IMG/VR virus record: IMGVR_UViG_3300028388_002687
Coordinates: 1-24,472 of that record
DNA: 24,472 nucleotides
Source: a virus
Direction: 5' to 3' (one strand)
Both the position numbers and the translations under genes were made by a program. This document shows positions 6,583 through 14,802 of this stretch, one piece after another. Position 1 is the first letter of the stretch, and the number at the start of each line of letters is the position of its first letter. The notes beneath the pieces are model-generated. The model saw only the letters and a list, made by a program, of their open reading frames with translations, did not search any database and was not told where the DNA came from.

Positions 6583-8466
6583 TTAGTTGGGATATGCGCC
6601 TGTAGCAAAGGTGCCATCATCCTCAATAATAGCGAGCGCTGGATTTGCCGCCACACCAACAACGCTATTGTCTGCGCCGTGCGCACCCACGTAACCTGCT
6701 GGTGGTGTCTGCTTGCTGCTTTTGATAAGCGACTGGAAGCTGCCTGTAACCCGTGCAATTTGGGATCGGATAAGGCCAGCAAACAAAGACACATTTCGCG
6801 CCCCGTTTTCCGAAAAGCCCACCCCGACTGTGCCACCAACAATGTTGAATGTGCTGTCTGTCACCGAGGATTCCACAAATAGGCCTTGATACGACGCGCC
6901 AATCCCGTGGATTTGGCTTACAAAATATCCAACACCGTCTTTCAAAACCATGTGGTTTACGTGACCGAATAGGCCCCAATTTGCAAACTCACACGCCTTT
7001 AGGTTTCCATCGCACCACAAAAGCTGCGCTTGGGGCTCGCCCGTGCCGTTTTCAGCGTAAAGATTTTTGATTGAAAGCCCCTGAATTAGGGCCGTCCCGC
7101 TGCCCGTGTAGCGCGTCGTGTCTGCTGAAAGAACGGGGCCAGCATTGTTTTGTGTTAGGATTTTCTGAATAGTCAACATCTTAATGTTGCGAACATCGAA
7201 AATAGGGTCGCCTGACAAAGTTCCGTAGGCATAGCCCGCGTCGCTATACGACGCATCTCCGCAAGAGTTAATATAGAGGCGATCATAACCAACATCGTTG
7301 CAGCTATCGCCGTCAAAAATGTGCGACTTTTTATTGCCGATAGAATGGTGAACCCCGAAATGTGCCTCCTGCACAAAGTCAAAATTTTCGCCAACTTCAA
7401 AGTTTGCAACCAGCATGTTGTTGAAGTATTCATGCAGGCTTTCCTGCCAGTTAATCCCTGTAACCCCCGCATTGGCCGAGCCTACAAACGCAACGTCTTT
7501 GATCCCACCACCAAACGGGCGGGGGAATGTGTTGGTCCCGTGATCGTAAGCAATGCCGCTGGTCGCCGTGAATTTGACAACCGCGCCGTCAATGTCAGTG
7601 CTCCAATTCGCACTGCCATATTCAGGGCGACCATTTAAGCGCCAACCCGTGCCAACAATAGGAACGCCAGCGGGATTTGTCAGGTGTGTAACCTCGACGG
7701 AAAGATCAATCAAAACGGAAAAGAAGCCCCCGAGCGCATTTTCAGCGGCGCACCAGTCGATCGCGGCCTGCACTTTGGCGGTTTCGTCGCCCGCGCCCGT
7801 TACGCCGAATTGCTTTAAGGAAATCAAGCCATTGTTTGAAACGGCCACGACGCCATCGGCACTAAGGTCATTTGTGACACTTTGAGCGCCCGTCTTGGCG
7901 CTGTTGGTTTCGTAAAAAAGGCCGTCCATGCTGAATTTAACGCCGTCACCTTGGGCGATTGCCTTGGTGGCGTTTGCAGGGTTTCGATCGGAAAAAGCGA
8001 TTGTTTTTGCGTCAAGGGCGGCAACATCATTCGCCAAATTCGACGCGCCAGAAATGACAAAGCCTGTGCCATTATACACGGCCTTATAAACCTCACCCGC
8101 AAGAATTTGTGAGGCCCCCACGGCCCCCACAACGCCCGCAATATTTGTTAAAATAGGCTTTTCGCCCAAGTTGTTGACGTTGATAACTGCGGCCCCATTA
8201 ACGTCGGCGTGAAATTCAATCCAAAGCGACATTTTGTCAGAGTAGCCGACATATTCGCTTGCGGTAGTGACCGCAAAAACGTCGCTTGAGCCGAGAGTCG
8301 TTAGCGCCTGGTTGTCCTCCGCATATTTCGCAATATCAGAACACATCGACCGCATAGCATTATTTACATCGCGGCGGGGCATCCCCTCTTGAATGCCGAC
8401 GGTTGAAACGCCGTCACCAACTGCGACATTGGAATCCGAAATTTTTTGATATTTGTTGACGCTCAT
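6583..8466 (-). CDS. tailspike-like protein with pectin-lyase beta-helix
   Basis: The 627-residue protein likely binds, and may degrade, a host surface polysaccharide. The N-terminus (about 1-150) has the GMPRRDVNNAMRSM block seen in many podoviral fibre and spike head-binding domains. Near 220 the segment LKQFGVTGAGDETAKVQAAI is the typical entry to a Pectate_lyase_3-type right-handed beta-helix, which the repetitive Gly/Asn/Ser-rich strands to about 560 support. The last 60 residues may be a trimerisation or cap region. No catalytic residues can be assigned, so depolymerase activity is inferred. ATGA overlap with the transglycosylase gene. The gene is visibly AT-rich: 7141-7200 has 20 G+C of 60, against 40 of 60 at 11041-11100, which suggests exchange. 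Confidence 0.75.
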   Translation of the reverse strand: MSVNKYQKISDSNVAVGDGVSTVGIQEGMPRRDVNNAMRSMCSDIAKYAEDNQALTTLGSSDVFAVTTASEYVGYSDKMSLWIEFHADVNGAAVINVNNLGEKPILTNIAGVVGAVGASQILAGEVYKAVYNGTGFVISGASNLANDVAALDAKTIAFSDRNPANATKAIAQGDGVKFSMDGLFYETNSAKTGAQSVTNDLSADGVVAVSNNGLISLKQFGVTGAGDETAKVQAAIDWCAAENALGGFFSVLIDLSVEVTHLTNPAGVPIVGTGWRLNGRPEYGSANWSTDIDGAVVKFTATSGIAYDHGTNTFPRPFGGGIKDVAFVGSANAGVTGINWQESLHEYFNNMLVANFEVGENFDFVQEAHFGVHHSIGNKKSHIFDGDSCNDVGYDRLYINSCGDASYSDAGYAYGTLSGDPIFDVRNIKMLTIQKILTQNNAGPVLSADTTRYTGSGTALIQGLSIKNLYAENGTGEPQAQLLWCDGNLKACEFANWGLFGHVNHMVLKDGVGYFVSQIHGIGASYQGLFVESSVTDSTFNIVGGTVGVGFSENGARNVSLFAGLIRSQIARVTGSFQSLIKSSKQTPPAGYVGAHGADNSVVGVAANPALAIIEDDGTFATGAYPN

Positions 8467-9257
8467 AGCGATAGCCCTTTGTTTTGGTTGAAAGTCGGCA
8501 TTGAGCGCAACTTATCAAGAATTTGAGATAAATCAATTTGACCGCCCGTGCCCACTGGTGGCGGGGCAACTGGCCGACCTTGATCGAGATTTGAAAGAGC
8601 CGCGCCCACGCCCGCAAGGCGGTCTTGCATAGTGAGCGGCGCGGGGGCCTGCTGATCCTGTGTGCCGCCCTGTGGTGCTGACTGCCCCGAAATTCGAGCC
8701 AGCGCCGCTTGGAAAGCGTCTTGAGGCACCGTTGCGGCTTGCGTCTCTTGCGGCGCGGCGCGCGTTGCGGGCCCTGCGCCGCCGACCAACCCGTCGGCCT
8801 TTTGCATCCAGATATTTGCAAACTCGCCCGCCGTCATATTCATGTTGCCGCCATTAAGGCGAACCGCGTCGGCCCCAACAATATCGACGGCCCGTGCGTT
8901 TGGGTCACGCAAGAGGCGAGACGCGCCGCCCCCGCCTTGTTGGTGGGCAAGGTAAAGCTCGCCCGCTGTCGGCTCGCGACCAAGAACGCCACGCAATCGG
9001 GAGGCATTATCCCGCGCCAGGCGAGCCCCCGCATCGGCTGCTTGTGCGGGGTCAAAACGATTTTCGAGACCATAATCCCGAGCCGTCGCGTCGATAAACT
9101 GATAAAGTCCGCCCGCGCTCGATCGGGGGTTTTGCGCGCGAGGGTTTCCACGAGATTCAATGTGAGCAATCGCCCGCATTGCATTTGGGTCAATGCCGTA
9201 ACGATTGGCCGCTGCGACGATAGTTTGGTCAATGTCGGGTGTGAATGAAAATCCCAT
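8463..9257 (-). CDS. virion-associated lytic transglycosylase (SLT domain)
   Basis: The 264-residue protein carries a soluble lytic transglycosylase domain at about 8-115: catalytic Glu34 in AHIESRGNP, the SSAGGLYQFIDATA block at 46-59 and ELYLAHQQGG near 100-109. It would open the peptidoglycan locally during DNA entry. No signal peptide is present, and the gene sits among ejection-type proteins rather than in the lysis cassette. The C-terminal part (about 160-264) is Ala/Gln/Pro-rich and holds QDRLAGVGAALSNLDQGR at 211-228, which recurs at the start of the 405-aa protein encoded at 11732-12949. The stop overlaps the tailspike start; two bases separate its ATG from the upstream stop. Confidence 0.85.
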   Translation of the reverse strand: MGFSFTPDIDQTIVAAANRYGIDPNAMRAIAHIESRGNPRAQNPRSSAGGLYQFIDATARDYGLENRFDPAQAADAGARLARDNASRLRGVLGREPTAGELYLAHQQGGGGASRLLRDPNARAVDIVGADAVRLNGGNMNMTAGEFANIWMQKADGLVGGAGPATRAAPQETQAATVPQDAFQAALARISGQSAPQGGTQDQQAPAPLTMQDRLAGVGAALSNLDQGRPVAPPPVGTGGQIDLSQILDKLRSMPTFNQNKGLSL

Positions 9258-9259
9258 GC

Positions 9260-11731
9260 TTACCTCGTAAGTGCTTGAGCAATAGCGGCCTCGCCACCTT
9301 GCATGATTTGAACGATCTCGCTTGGCTCGTAACCCGCCTCGGCCAAACGTCGCAAAATTGCGGCGCGATTGTCGGCCTCGGGTCGGGTGCCAACCATCGC
9401 AACGGGCGGCATTGTGGCCGCGCCGACTTGCTGCGACGTGCGCTCGGCAATCGTGCGGCCTTGCTGCATCCGCTCACCCAATTCACCAAAGGCGTTGAGT
9501 TGTTGAACGCGAGGTCCGACATTTCCCGTCTCGGTCAACGTGCGGGCAAGATATGCGCGAATTTCGTCCATTGCTTGCTCTTGCGTCTGGCCGCCAGCTT
9601 GAGCCACGCGACCAGCCATGCTCGATAGCGTGCCCGTGACGCCCTTGTCGATCAATTCGCCAGATACGCCGCCAGGGACAAGCTCGCGCAATGCTTGCTC
9701 GGTTTGAAGGCGTGGCGCGGTCTGCGACCCTGCGACGATACGCATAGAAAACGCCTGCTCGGCCTCGTCTAGCATCCCAAAGAGCCGTTGAGCCTCGTCG
9801 GGGCCAAGGATCGAGGCCACCTTTTCGCGGGCCGCTGGGGCCGTGAGTTGGCGCAAGGGTGCGAGAACCGATTGCGGGTCGCTGTCGGTGCGCGTTAATC
9901 CTCGGCGCACGTTTGCCATTGCGTCGTCGATCGAGCTGCGCAAGCCCTGGCGCACGCGGGCCAATTCTGTTTCGCCCAAGCCGTCGAGGGCCTCGGCCAT
10001 TTGCTCGCGAGTAAATTGAGGCCGTAACATATTGCGGCCAAGCTCGACCGCGTTGCGCGAGGCGATCGCGTCGCCCCCCAACTGCAAAGCCTCGCGATAT
10101 GCGGGCACGGCCTCGCCGAGGGCGTCGCGTAAAGCTCGAGCTTGAGACGCGGCGCGCACGCCTTGGGGTGTCATAACCCCAAACGGGTTTTTCGAGTTTT
10201 CGGCGATCGTGTCCAAGCCTTGCTTGAGCGCGTTGATCTGGCGCACGTCTGGCATTTGATCAAATACGACCTCGCCCGCGTCCGAAATGGACGCTCGAAT
10301 TTGTTGGTTGCCAACCCCAAGATCGCGCATTTGCGCATTTGCCTCTCGCACGGCGGCTTGCAAGTCTGTCGGATCCACACGGCGCATTGCCGCCTCGATA
10401 TTGCGGCCCGCATCGCTGGCATAATCAATCGGCGACGCAAACGCGGCCTCGTATGCCTCGCGGCGAGGTGTGGCCGATTCCTGCATGATCTCGCGCATTG
10501 TTGCCCGAGGGCCTTGCGGTGCGCCAAGAACGTCGTCGAGCGTTGCCGTAAAGCGTCCGCTTGCGCCCTCTACAATTTCCTCGACGCCTTGCCGTGCGAT
10601 TGCCGCGCTCTGGCCTGGCGCATTTGCCACGGCATCAAGCAAGCCCCGCGTTGAGGGGCCAAGGTTGCCCAAAGCTGCGCTGTCGCCCGCTGCGGCGATA
10701 TTTGAGGCCGCATATGGCGCATCTGCGCGCACCCGATCGGCCACGAGGCCCGCAACGTCCTGTTGCATTCCCAACTCGCGAGCGGCGGCACGAGCACTTC
10801 GCCCCGCCGCTGCGTTGTAAAGCGTGCGACCGAGGCCACCAAGGGCAGGAATTGCCGCGCCGATACCGCCACCGAATGCCGCGCCCCATAGGCCGCCCGC
10901 TTGGGCGTTGTCGAGCCGTGAACCTTCCTCACCCTGCCCTGCACCATAGATCGCGCCCTCGGCACCGCCGAGTCCAACGCCCGCCAGCAACCCGCGCCCG
11001 ACCTTTGAAAGCGTCGAGCCCGCGCCGATCACTCGGGGGGCATTTGCAATCGCGATTGGTGCCGTCGTGAGAGCGCCGCCAACCTGCGCCGCAGTGGCGC
11101 GGCCAGGGTAGGCCGTCGCATACGTGTCGCGCATTGTGTCGACTTTTTCGTTTGCCTCGTCACCGCCGACCAAACCGAAAGCCTCGTCGACGTAAGAGCC
11201 AACAAAAGGCAAACCCGTCAAGAAATTAGCGGCCAAGCCGCCGCGTCGAATGTTAGCGTTTTCGGGCATAGAAAGGGTTAGGCGCATATCGTCGCGAGCC
11301 ACGCCGCTCAAGTCGCCGTCGTCGAGCATTTCCTCGACCTGCGATTGGTCGGAAATGTTGCGACCTGGGCTCGTGTAAACCAAAGCCCCGCTGTTGGGGT
11401 TGCGCAAAACAACGCCCTCGCCAATGACCTTGACGGCCTCGGAAAAGCCTCGCTCGGCATATGCGTCGATCGAGCGAGGGCCGCCGTGGCGCGTTGGTTG
11501 CAAAAGTGCGGCGGGAATTTCAACACCACCTTGAGACGGCGCGGCGAGCGCGGGGGGCAATCGGGCCGCCATTGGGGCCTCGGGCTGTTGTGGGGCGGCT
11601 TGCGGTGCCTCGGGGGCGGCTTGCTGGCGCTGGGCTTGGATCATGCCCGCAATGCGCTGCGCGCCCGCCCGATCACCCGCCGCATGGGCATTACGCAAGG
11701 CTTCCATGAGTTGCTCTTGTGTAAACTCCAT
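9260..11731 (-). CDS. large internal virion / DNA-ejection protein candidate, 823 aa
   Basis: This is the largest product in the window. The N-terminus (FTQEQLMEALRNAHAAGDRA) resembles a short helical motif at the start of many phage ejection proteins, followed by a Gln/Pro/Ala-rich linker. Residues about 160-310 hold several Gly/Ala-rich hydrophobic segments (for example GLLAGVGLGGAEGAIYGAG) that could insert in membrane. The rest is mainly charged helix. The position between the transglycosylase and the 405-aa protein matches podoviral ejection clusters, whose proteins leave the capsid and form a conduit across the envelope. No enzymatic motif is seen. The function is inferred from composition and context. 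Confidence 0.62.
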   Translation of the reverse strand: MEFTQEQLMEALRNAHAAGDRAGAQRIAGMIQAQRQQAAPEAPQAAPQQPEAPMAARLPPALAAPSQGGVEIPAALLQPTRHGGPRSIDAYAERGFSEAVKVIGEGVVLRNPNSGALVYTSPGRNISDQSQVEEMLDDGDLSGVARDDMRLTLSMPENANIRRGGLAANFLTGLPFVGSYVDEAFGLVGGDEANEKVDTMRDTYATAYPGRATAAQVGGALTTAPIAIANAPRVIGAGSTLSKVGRGLLAGVGLGGAEGAIYGAGQGEEGSRLDNAQAGGLWGAAFGGGIGAAIPALGGLGRTLYNAAAGRSARAAARELGMQQDVAGLVADRVRADAPYAASNIAAAGDSAALGNLGPSTRGLLDAVANAPGQSAAIARQGVEEIVEGASGRFTATLDDVLGAPQGPRATMREIMQESATPRREAYEAAFASPIDYASDAGRNIEAAMRRVDPTDLQAAVREANAQMRDLGVGNQQIRASISDAGEVVFDQMPDVRQINALKQGLDTIAENSKNPFGVMTPQGVRAASQARALRDALGEAVPAYREALQLGGDAIASRNAVELGRNMLRPQFTREQMAEALDGLGETELARVRQGLRSSIDDAMANVRRGLTRTDSDPQSVLAPLRQLTAPAAREKVASILGPDEAQRLFGMLDEAEQAFSMRIVAGSQTAPRLQTEQALRELVPGGVSGELIDKGVTGTLSSMAGRVAQAGGQTQEQAMDEIRAYLARTLTETGNVGPRVQQLNAFGELGERMQQGRTIAERTSQQVGAATMPPVAMVGTRPEADNRAAILRRLAEAGYEPSEIVQIMQGGEAAIAQALTR

Positions 11732-12949
11732 TTAATTGCCCCCCAAATAAAGGTTGAGCAAATCGTCGTCGCTCATGTCTGTTGTCGCCGCTGGTGACTG
11801 GCCGCCACCATTTGCACGCTCAATCACACCCTTGAGCTCAAGCAATGCGGCGCGGAAATCGTCGGCGCTTTGTGCGGTATTGAGGCGAGCGATTGCGGCC
11901 TCGGCTTTCTGGCCCTCGATCTCGGTAATTTGCCCGCCACCCTTGAGGCTTTCAAATGCCTGCAAGAATGCTTGCCCCTGGATTTGCTGGATCCGCGACC
12001 GTGCACGGGCGGCATCGGGGGCGAGCGGCCCCATGTATTGAGTGATCGCGCCTGTTGTGCCGACCGCGCTGTCGAGGCCAGGGTCGGCCAATAGACCGTC
12101 GATCGTGGCGAGCATAGAGTCCGCTTGTGCGCTGCCCTTGTCTGCGCCCTCGACTTGCTCAACGACACGCCCCTCGGCCTCGGTGCCCGCCAATGGCACA
12201 ACGCGGGGGCGCTGGCCGCCACCTGGCGCGGGCTCCATGACGTGCGCGCCTGTCTCGTCGTAAACGAAAACGGTGCCCGTCGGGGCGTCGCCGAATTGGC
12301 TGGATTCGTCGCCCGTGTTGATTGTGATATTTTGCCCGCCGCCGCCAATGCTTGTAATCTTGCCGTCGGGGGCTTGCTGATATGCGCCCTCGGGCAACCC
12401 AAGTTGCGCCACCTCGGGCGCGGTCAATACGCGGTGCGAGGGGTCGGGTGCGCCTTGATAGATGACGGTGCCGTCGATCGGATTAACGAGCGTGCCGCCG
12501 ACATTTACGCCCGCAACGGGGGCGGGTGCTGGCGCGAATACCGTCGAGGAAATGACCTGTTGCGCCTGATCTGGCGGCAACGACATAAGCACGACCTGCT
12601 GCTCGGGCGTGAACCGATCAAGGACGCCGCTCGCCTGCAATTGCTCGCGAAATGCGATCGCGGGGTCGGGTTCTTTGAAAATGGTTTCGGCGATCAAGGC
12701 TTGCGCGGCCTGTGGCGGCATATTGGCAAGCATCTGACGTTGCTCGGGCGTAAAACGTGACAAGAGCGCGGGGTCGCTGAGGCTATCGCGCAATTCTTCA
12801 GCTTGGGTGCGCTGTCGGATACTGTCACGAACCCCGCTCAAATCAGCGACGCGGCCTTGATCGAGGCCCGCAAGGGCTTGCCCAATCCCGCCGAGGCGAT
12901 CTTGAAAGTCGGGGTTTTGAAACCGTGTTTTGAGTGCTGCAAAATCCAT
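11732..12949 (-). CDS. putative internal virion / ejection protein with duplicated N-terminal repeat, 405 aa
   Basis: The N-terminus has QDRLGGIGQALAGLDQGR at 16-33, nearly the same as the transglycosylase C-terminus. Residues 53-91 and 100-138 are two copies of a 47-residue-spaced helical repeat with LxRFTPEQ and PPxxAQ motifs. A Pro/Gly-rich beta middle (about 140-260) follows. The C-terminal domain (about 300-385, FLQAFESLKGGGQITEIEG) resembles a conserved domain of phage virion proteins that I know only by pattern. The gene abuts the 823-aa gene, and its ATG overlaps the upstream stop (TAATG). A DNA-ejection role is inferred from the cluster. Confidence 0.6.
   Translation of the reverse strand: MDFAALKTRFQNPDFQDRLGGIGQALAGLDQGRVADLSGVRDSIRQRTQAEELRDSLSDPALLSRFTPEQRQMLANMPPQAAQALIAETIFKEPDPAIAFREQLQASGVLDRFTPEQQVVLMSLPPDQAQQVISSTVFAPAPAPVAGVNVGGTLVNPIDGTVIYQGAPDPSHRVLTAPEVAQLGLPEGAYQQAPDGKITSIGGGGQNITINTGDESSQFGDAPTGTVFVYDETGAHVMEPAPGGGQRPRVVPLAGTEAEGRVVEQVEGADKGSAQADSMLATIDGLLADPGLDSAVGTTGAITQYMGPLAPDAARARSRIQQIQGQAFLQAFESLKGGGQITEIEGQKAEAAIARLNTAQSADDFRAALLELKGVIERANGGGQSPAATTDMSDDDLLNLYLGGN
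12536..12793 (-). repeat. two tandem copies of a 47-codon repeat inside the 405-aa protein gene
   Basis: Residues 54-91 and 101-138 align without gaps at an offset of 47. Shared positions include L-x-RFTPEQ (63-70 and 110-117), the Pro-Pro pair (78-79 and 125-126), Ala-Gln (82-83 and 129-130), Ile86/133, Thr89/136 and Phe91/138. The DNA copies have diverged, so this is an old duplication. Confidence 0.7.
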
Positions 12950-13995
12950 TATAGAGCCCCGTAATTTACGCTCAAAAGCCCGTCGGGCCCTTTTTGAACG
13001 GCTTTCTTTTTCTTAACGTCTTGAGCCATAACGCCCATGAGGGTTTTACCTTCAAACTCGGGCGCAACGCCGTCCTTGTATTTGTAAGTATAAATCGGCG
13101 TGCCGTCGTCCATTTCGCCGACCCGTTTTTCGTCCTCTTTGAGCCGCTCGTCGGAAAATAGCGACGCGACTTGCAAGCCCGCGCCAAGAATGCCCATGAG
13201 GCCAGGGCTTTGCGATTGCGTCGATTGCGACGAGCCGCCGCCCACCGCTGTTGACATAAGGCTGTTGAGCGCACCCGATTGAGCGCCTTGGTAGGCGGTG
13301 CCGAGCCCCTGTTGCGCTTGTGCAAGACCGAGCTGGCGGCCAAAGTTTTGACCGTATGCCGTATTCATCAAGTTTGCGGCTTGCAGCTCTTGGCCTCGAT
13401 CCGCTTGGAAAGCGTCTTGGCGCATCCCCGCACCCTGCAACGCTTGCCCGAAAGCCTGCGATCGTGCGCTTTGAGCCGCTTGCCCCGCCGCGAGGGCGCG
13501 ATCCTCGCCTTGCTGGAATGCCTGATTTTCGACTGCGCCGAGCCCTTGGGACAGGCCACGAGCCAAGTTTTGTTGGTGCAATGACGAGCCCGTCATGCCC
13601 GAACCTGCAAAAGTGCTGTTGATCGCGGGCATAATGTCGGCAATCGTGTTTTGCTTGACCTGATCGAAAGCCGCCGAGCGCAAATAAGGGTTTTGGGCGC
13701 GGGTCGTCGTGTCGACAAAGCCTTGGTCGAGCGTCGGCCCTTGGCGAGTTGTTGCGTCGAAATACGGGTCGGATTGCGTGCCCGCCTGCATTTGCCCCAT
13801 GAGGGTTTGCGCGACGCCAGGGGCATAGGCGGGTTGCCCCGTCACGCCCTGCAATGTCTGGCCCGCTTGGGCTAGTGCTTGCTGAAATTCTGGCGTGATC
13901 GTGCTCGCGGCGCGATCTTGGAACGTCTGAAACGTCGCCGCATCTGGAATCCAAGGCGTGACCGCGTTTGAGGTTGTTGTTTTCGATTTACCCAT
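12949..13995 (-). CDS. virion protein with C-terminal S74-like intramolecular chaperone segment
   Basis: Residues 1-275 are Gln/Ala/Gly-rich and helical with no transmembrane domain or enzyme motif. The last about 68 residues resemble the peptidase S74 (endosialidase-type) auto-chaperone: SDERLKEDEKRV at 281-292, IYTYKYK (301-307), LMGVMAQDV (319-327) and a final GLLSVNY block. Ser281 and Lys286 have the spacing of the known Ser/Lys cleavage dyad. In fibres this domain aids trimer folding and is then cut off. Here it sits on a non-fibre protein in the ejection region, so it may help assemble a tail or internal component. Two unrelated halves are possible. The function of the body is unknown. 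Confidence 0.68.
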   Translation of the reverse strand: MGKSKTTTSNAVTPWIPDAATFQTFQDRAASTITPEFQQALAQAGQTLQGVTGQPAYAPGVAQTLMGQMQAGTQSDPYFDATTRQGPTLDQGFVDTTTRAQNPYLRSAAFDQVKQNTIADIMPAINSTFAGSGMTGSSLHQQNLARGLSQGLGAVENQAFQQGEDRALAAGQAAQSARSQAFGQALQGAGMRQDAFQADRGQELQAANLMNTAYGQNFGRQLGLAQAQQGLGTAYQGAQSGALNSLMSTAVGGGSSQSTQSQSPGLMGILGAGLQVASLFSDERLKEDEKRVGEMDDGTPIYTYKYKDGVAPEFEGKTLMGVMAQDVKKKKAVQKGPDGLLSVNYGAL

Positions 13996-14416
13996 TTTCT
14001 TTAAGCTCCAAAATGACGTGTGTCTTTACCATGCCGAATTTCCGCAACACCTTTTCCCAACCTGGGCGGGTGACGGCTTCGAGCTTGGTGGAACCTAAAG
14101 AATGTGACCAAACGCGAATTGTCGCGAGTAATTGGCCTGCCCACTGCTCATAATCTCGCCCCGAACAATGCGAGATAACGCAAGTCTTTTTCGCATCATC
14201 CTGCAAAAAGGTCAACGCACAAGCCAAAACCTCGGCCCCATCAAGAACCACCCAAACCTGATAACCCTCGGCCATAATGTCGGAAACAAGTCGATTAGGC
14301 TCAAGAGAGCCGCCCGACCGATCGCAAAAGCTGGCGAGGTGTGGCGCAAGGCGATCTCGCCAATCGTCAAAATCTCTAGCCGTCACCGCCTCAATCACAA
14401 GTGCGCTGTTACCCAT
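13988..14416 (-). CDS. GNAT-like acetyltransferase-fold protein, 142 aa
   Basis: The pattern of strands and helices, and the C-terminal RPGWEKVLRKFGMVKTHVIL block (from about residue 117), resemble GNAT-fold proteins of phages, in which a Gly-Trp and a following hydrophobic strand close the fold. A clear acetyl-CoA loop (R/Q-x-x-G-x-G/A) is not visible, so it may bind a different ligand or be inactive. GAGGG lies eight bases before the ATG. Both ends overlap neighbouring genes (eight bases with the S74-like gene, 22 with the upstream gene), so it is embedded in the virion operon. Possible roles are modification of a virion or host protein. The family call is moderate; the function is unknown. 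Confidence 0.5.
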   Translation of the reverse strand: MGNSALVIEAVTARDFDDWRDRLAPHLASFCDRSGGSLEPNRLVSDIMAEGYQVWVVLDGAEVLACALTFLQDDAKKTCVISHCSGRDYEQWAGQLLATIRVWSHSLGSTKLEAVTRPGWEKVLRKFGMVKTHVILELKENG

Positions 14417-14802
14417 CCGGAAACCCTCAAATGATCTGCGTCGCTCGCAAACGCATAAAGTGACTGCCCGCGATTGAGCAAGATTTGCGACCCGAGGTCG
14501 AGCACGGTGCCGTCGGTCACGTTGGCCGCGTCAACAACCACGTTGGCCGCGCTTGGGGCTTCGCCGACATCCGCAATGCAGAAAGAGACGGTCACGATCG
14601 CGCCTCCCCCGCTGTGCGCCGCGTGCGATACATTCAGGGCGGAAACCTCAACGACTTCACCCTCGCCCGCCGTCACAATCGCTTGCGCTGCTGCCTCGGT
14701 TGTTGCCGTGATCGGCACGGGGGGGAATCCAAAGCGGCGAATTTCGGCGCGGCCTCGAGGGTCTTTTGCTAAAATCCTTGTCGTTGCTTTCTGATCTTTC
14801 AT
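14395..14802 (-). CDS. beta-rich hypothetical virion protein, 135 aa
   Basis: The ATG at 14802 overlaps the upstream stop as ATGA, which decides the start; a TTG seven codons earlier is less likely. After a basic N-terminus (MKDQKATTRILAKDPRGR), the rest is alternating hydrophobic strands with Gly/Ala/Asp turns and no membrane helix, consistent with a compact beta-sandwich. Its place between the gp10-like tail protein and the GNAT-like gene suggests a small virion component, such as a decoration or tail-completion protein. I do not recognise the family. Confidence 0.6.
   Translation of the reverse strand: MKDQKATTRILAKDPRGRAEIRRFGFPPVPITATTEAAAQAIVTAGEGEVVEVSALNVSHAAHSGGGAIVTVSFCIADVGEAPSAANVVVDAANVTDGTVLDLGSQILLNRGQSLYAFASDADHLRVSGWVTAHL

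Noticed and set aside
13052-13954. 300-codon minus-strand frame within the S74-like protein gene
   Set aside because: It is a same-strand alternative frame, rich in Arg/Ser/Pro. The overlapping frame has a clear start junction and a recognisable C-terminal domain.
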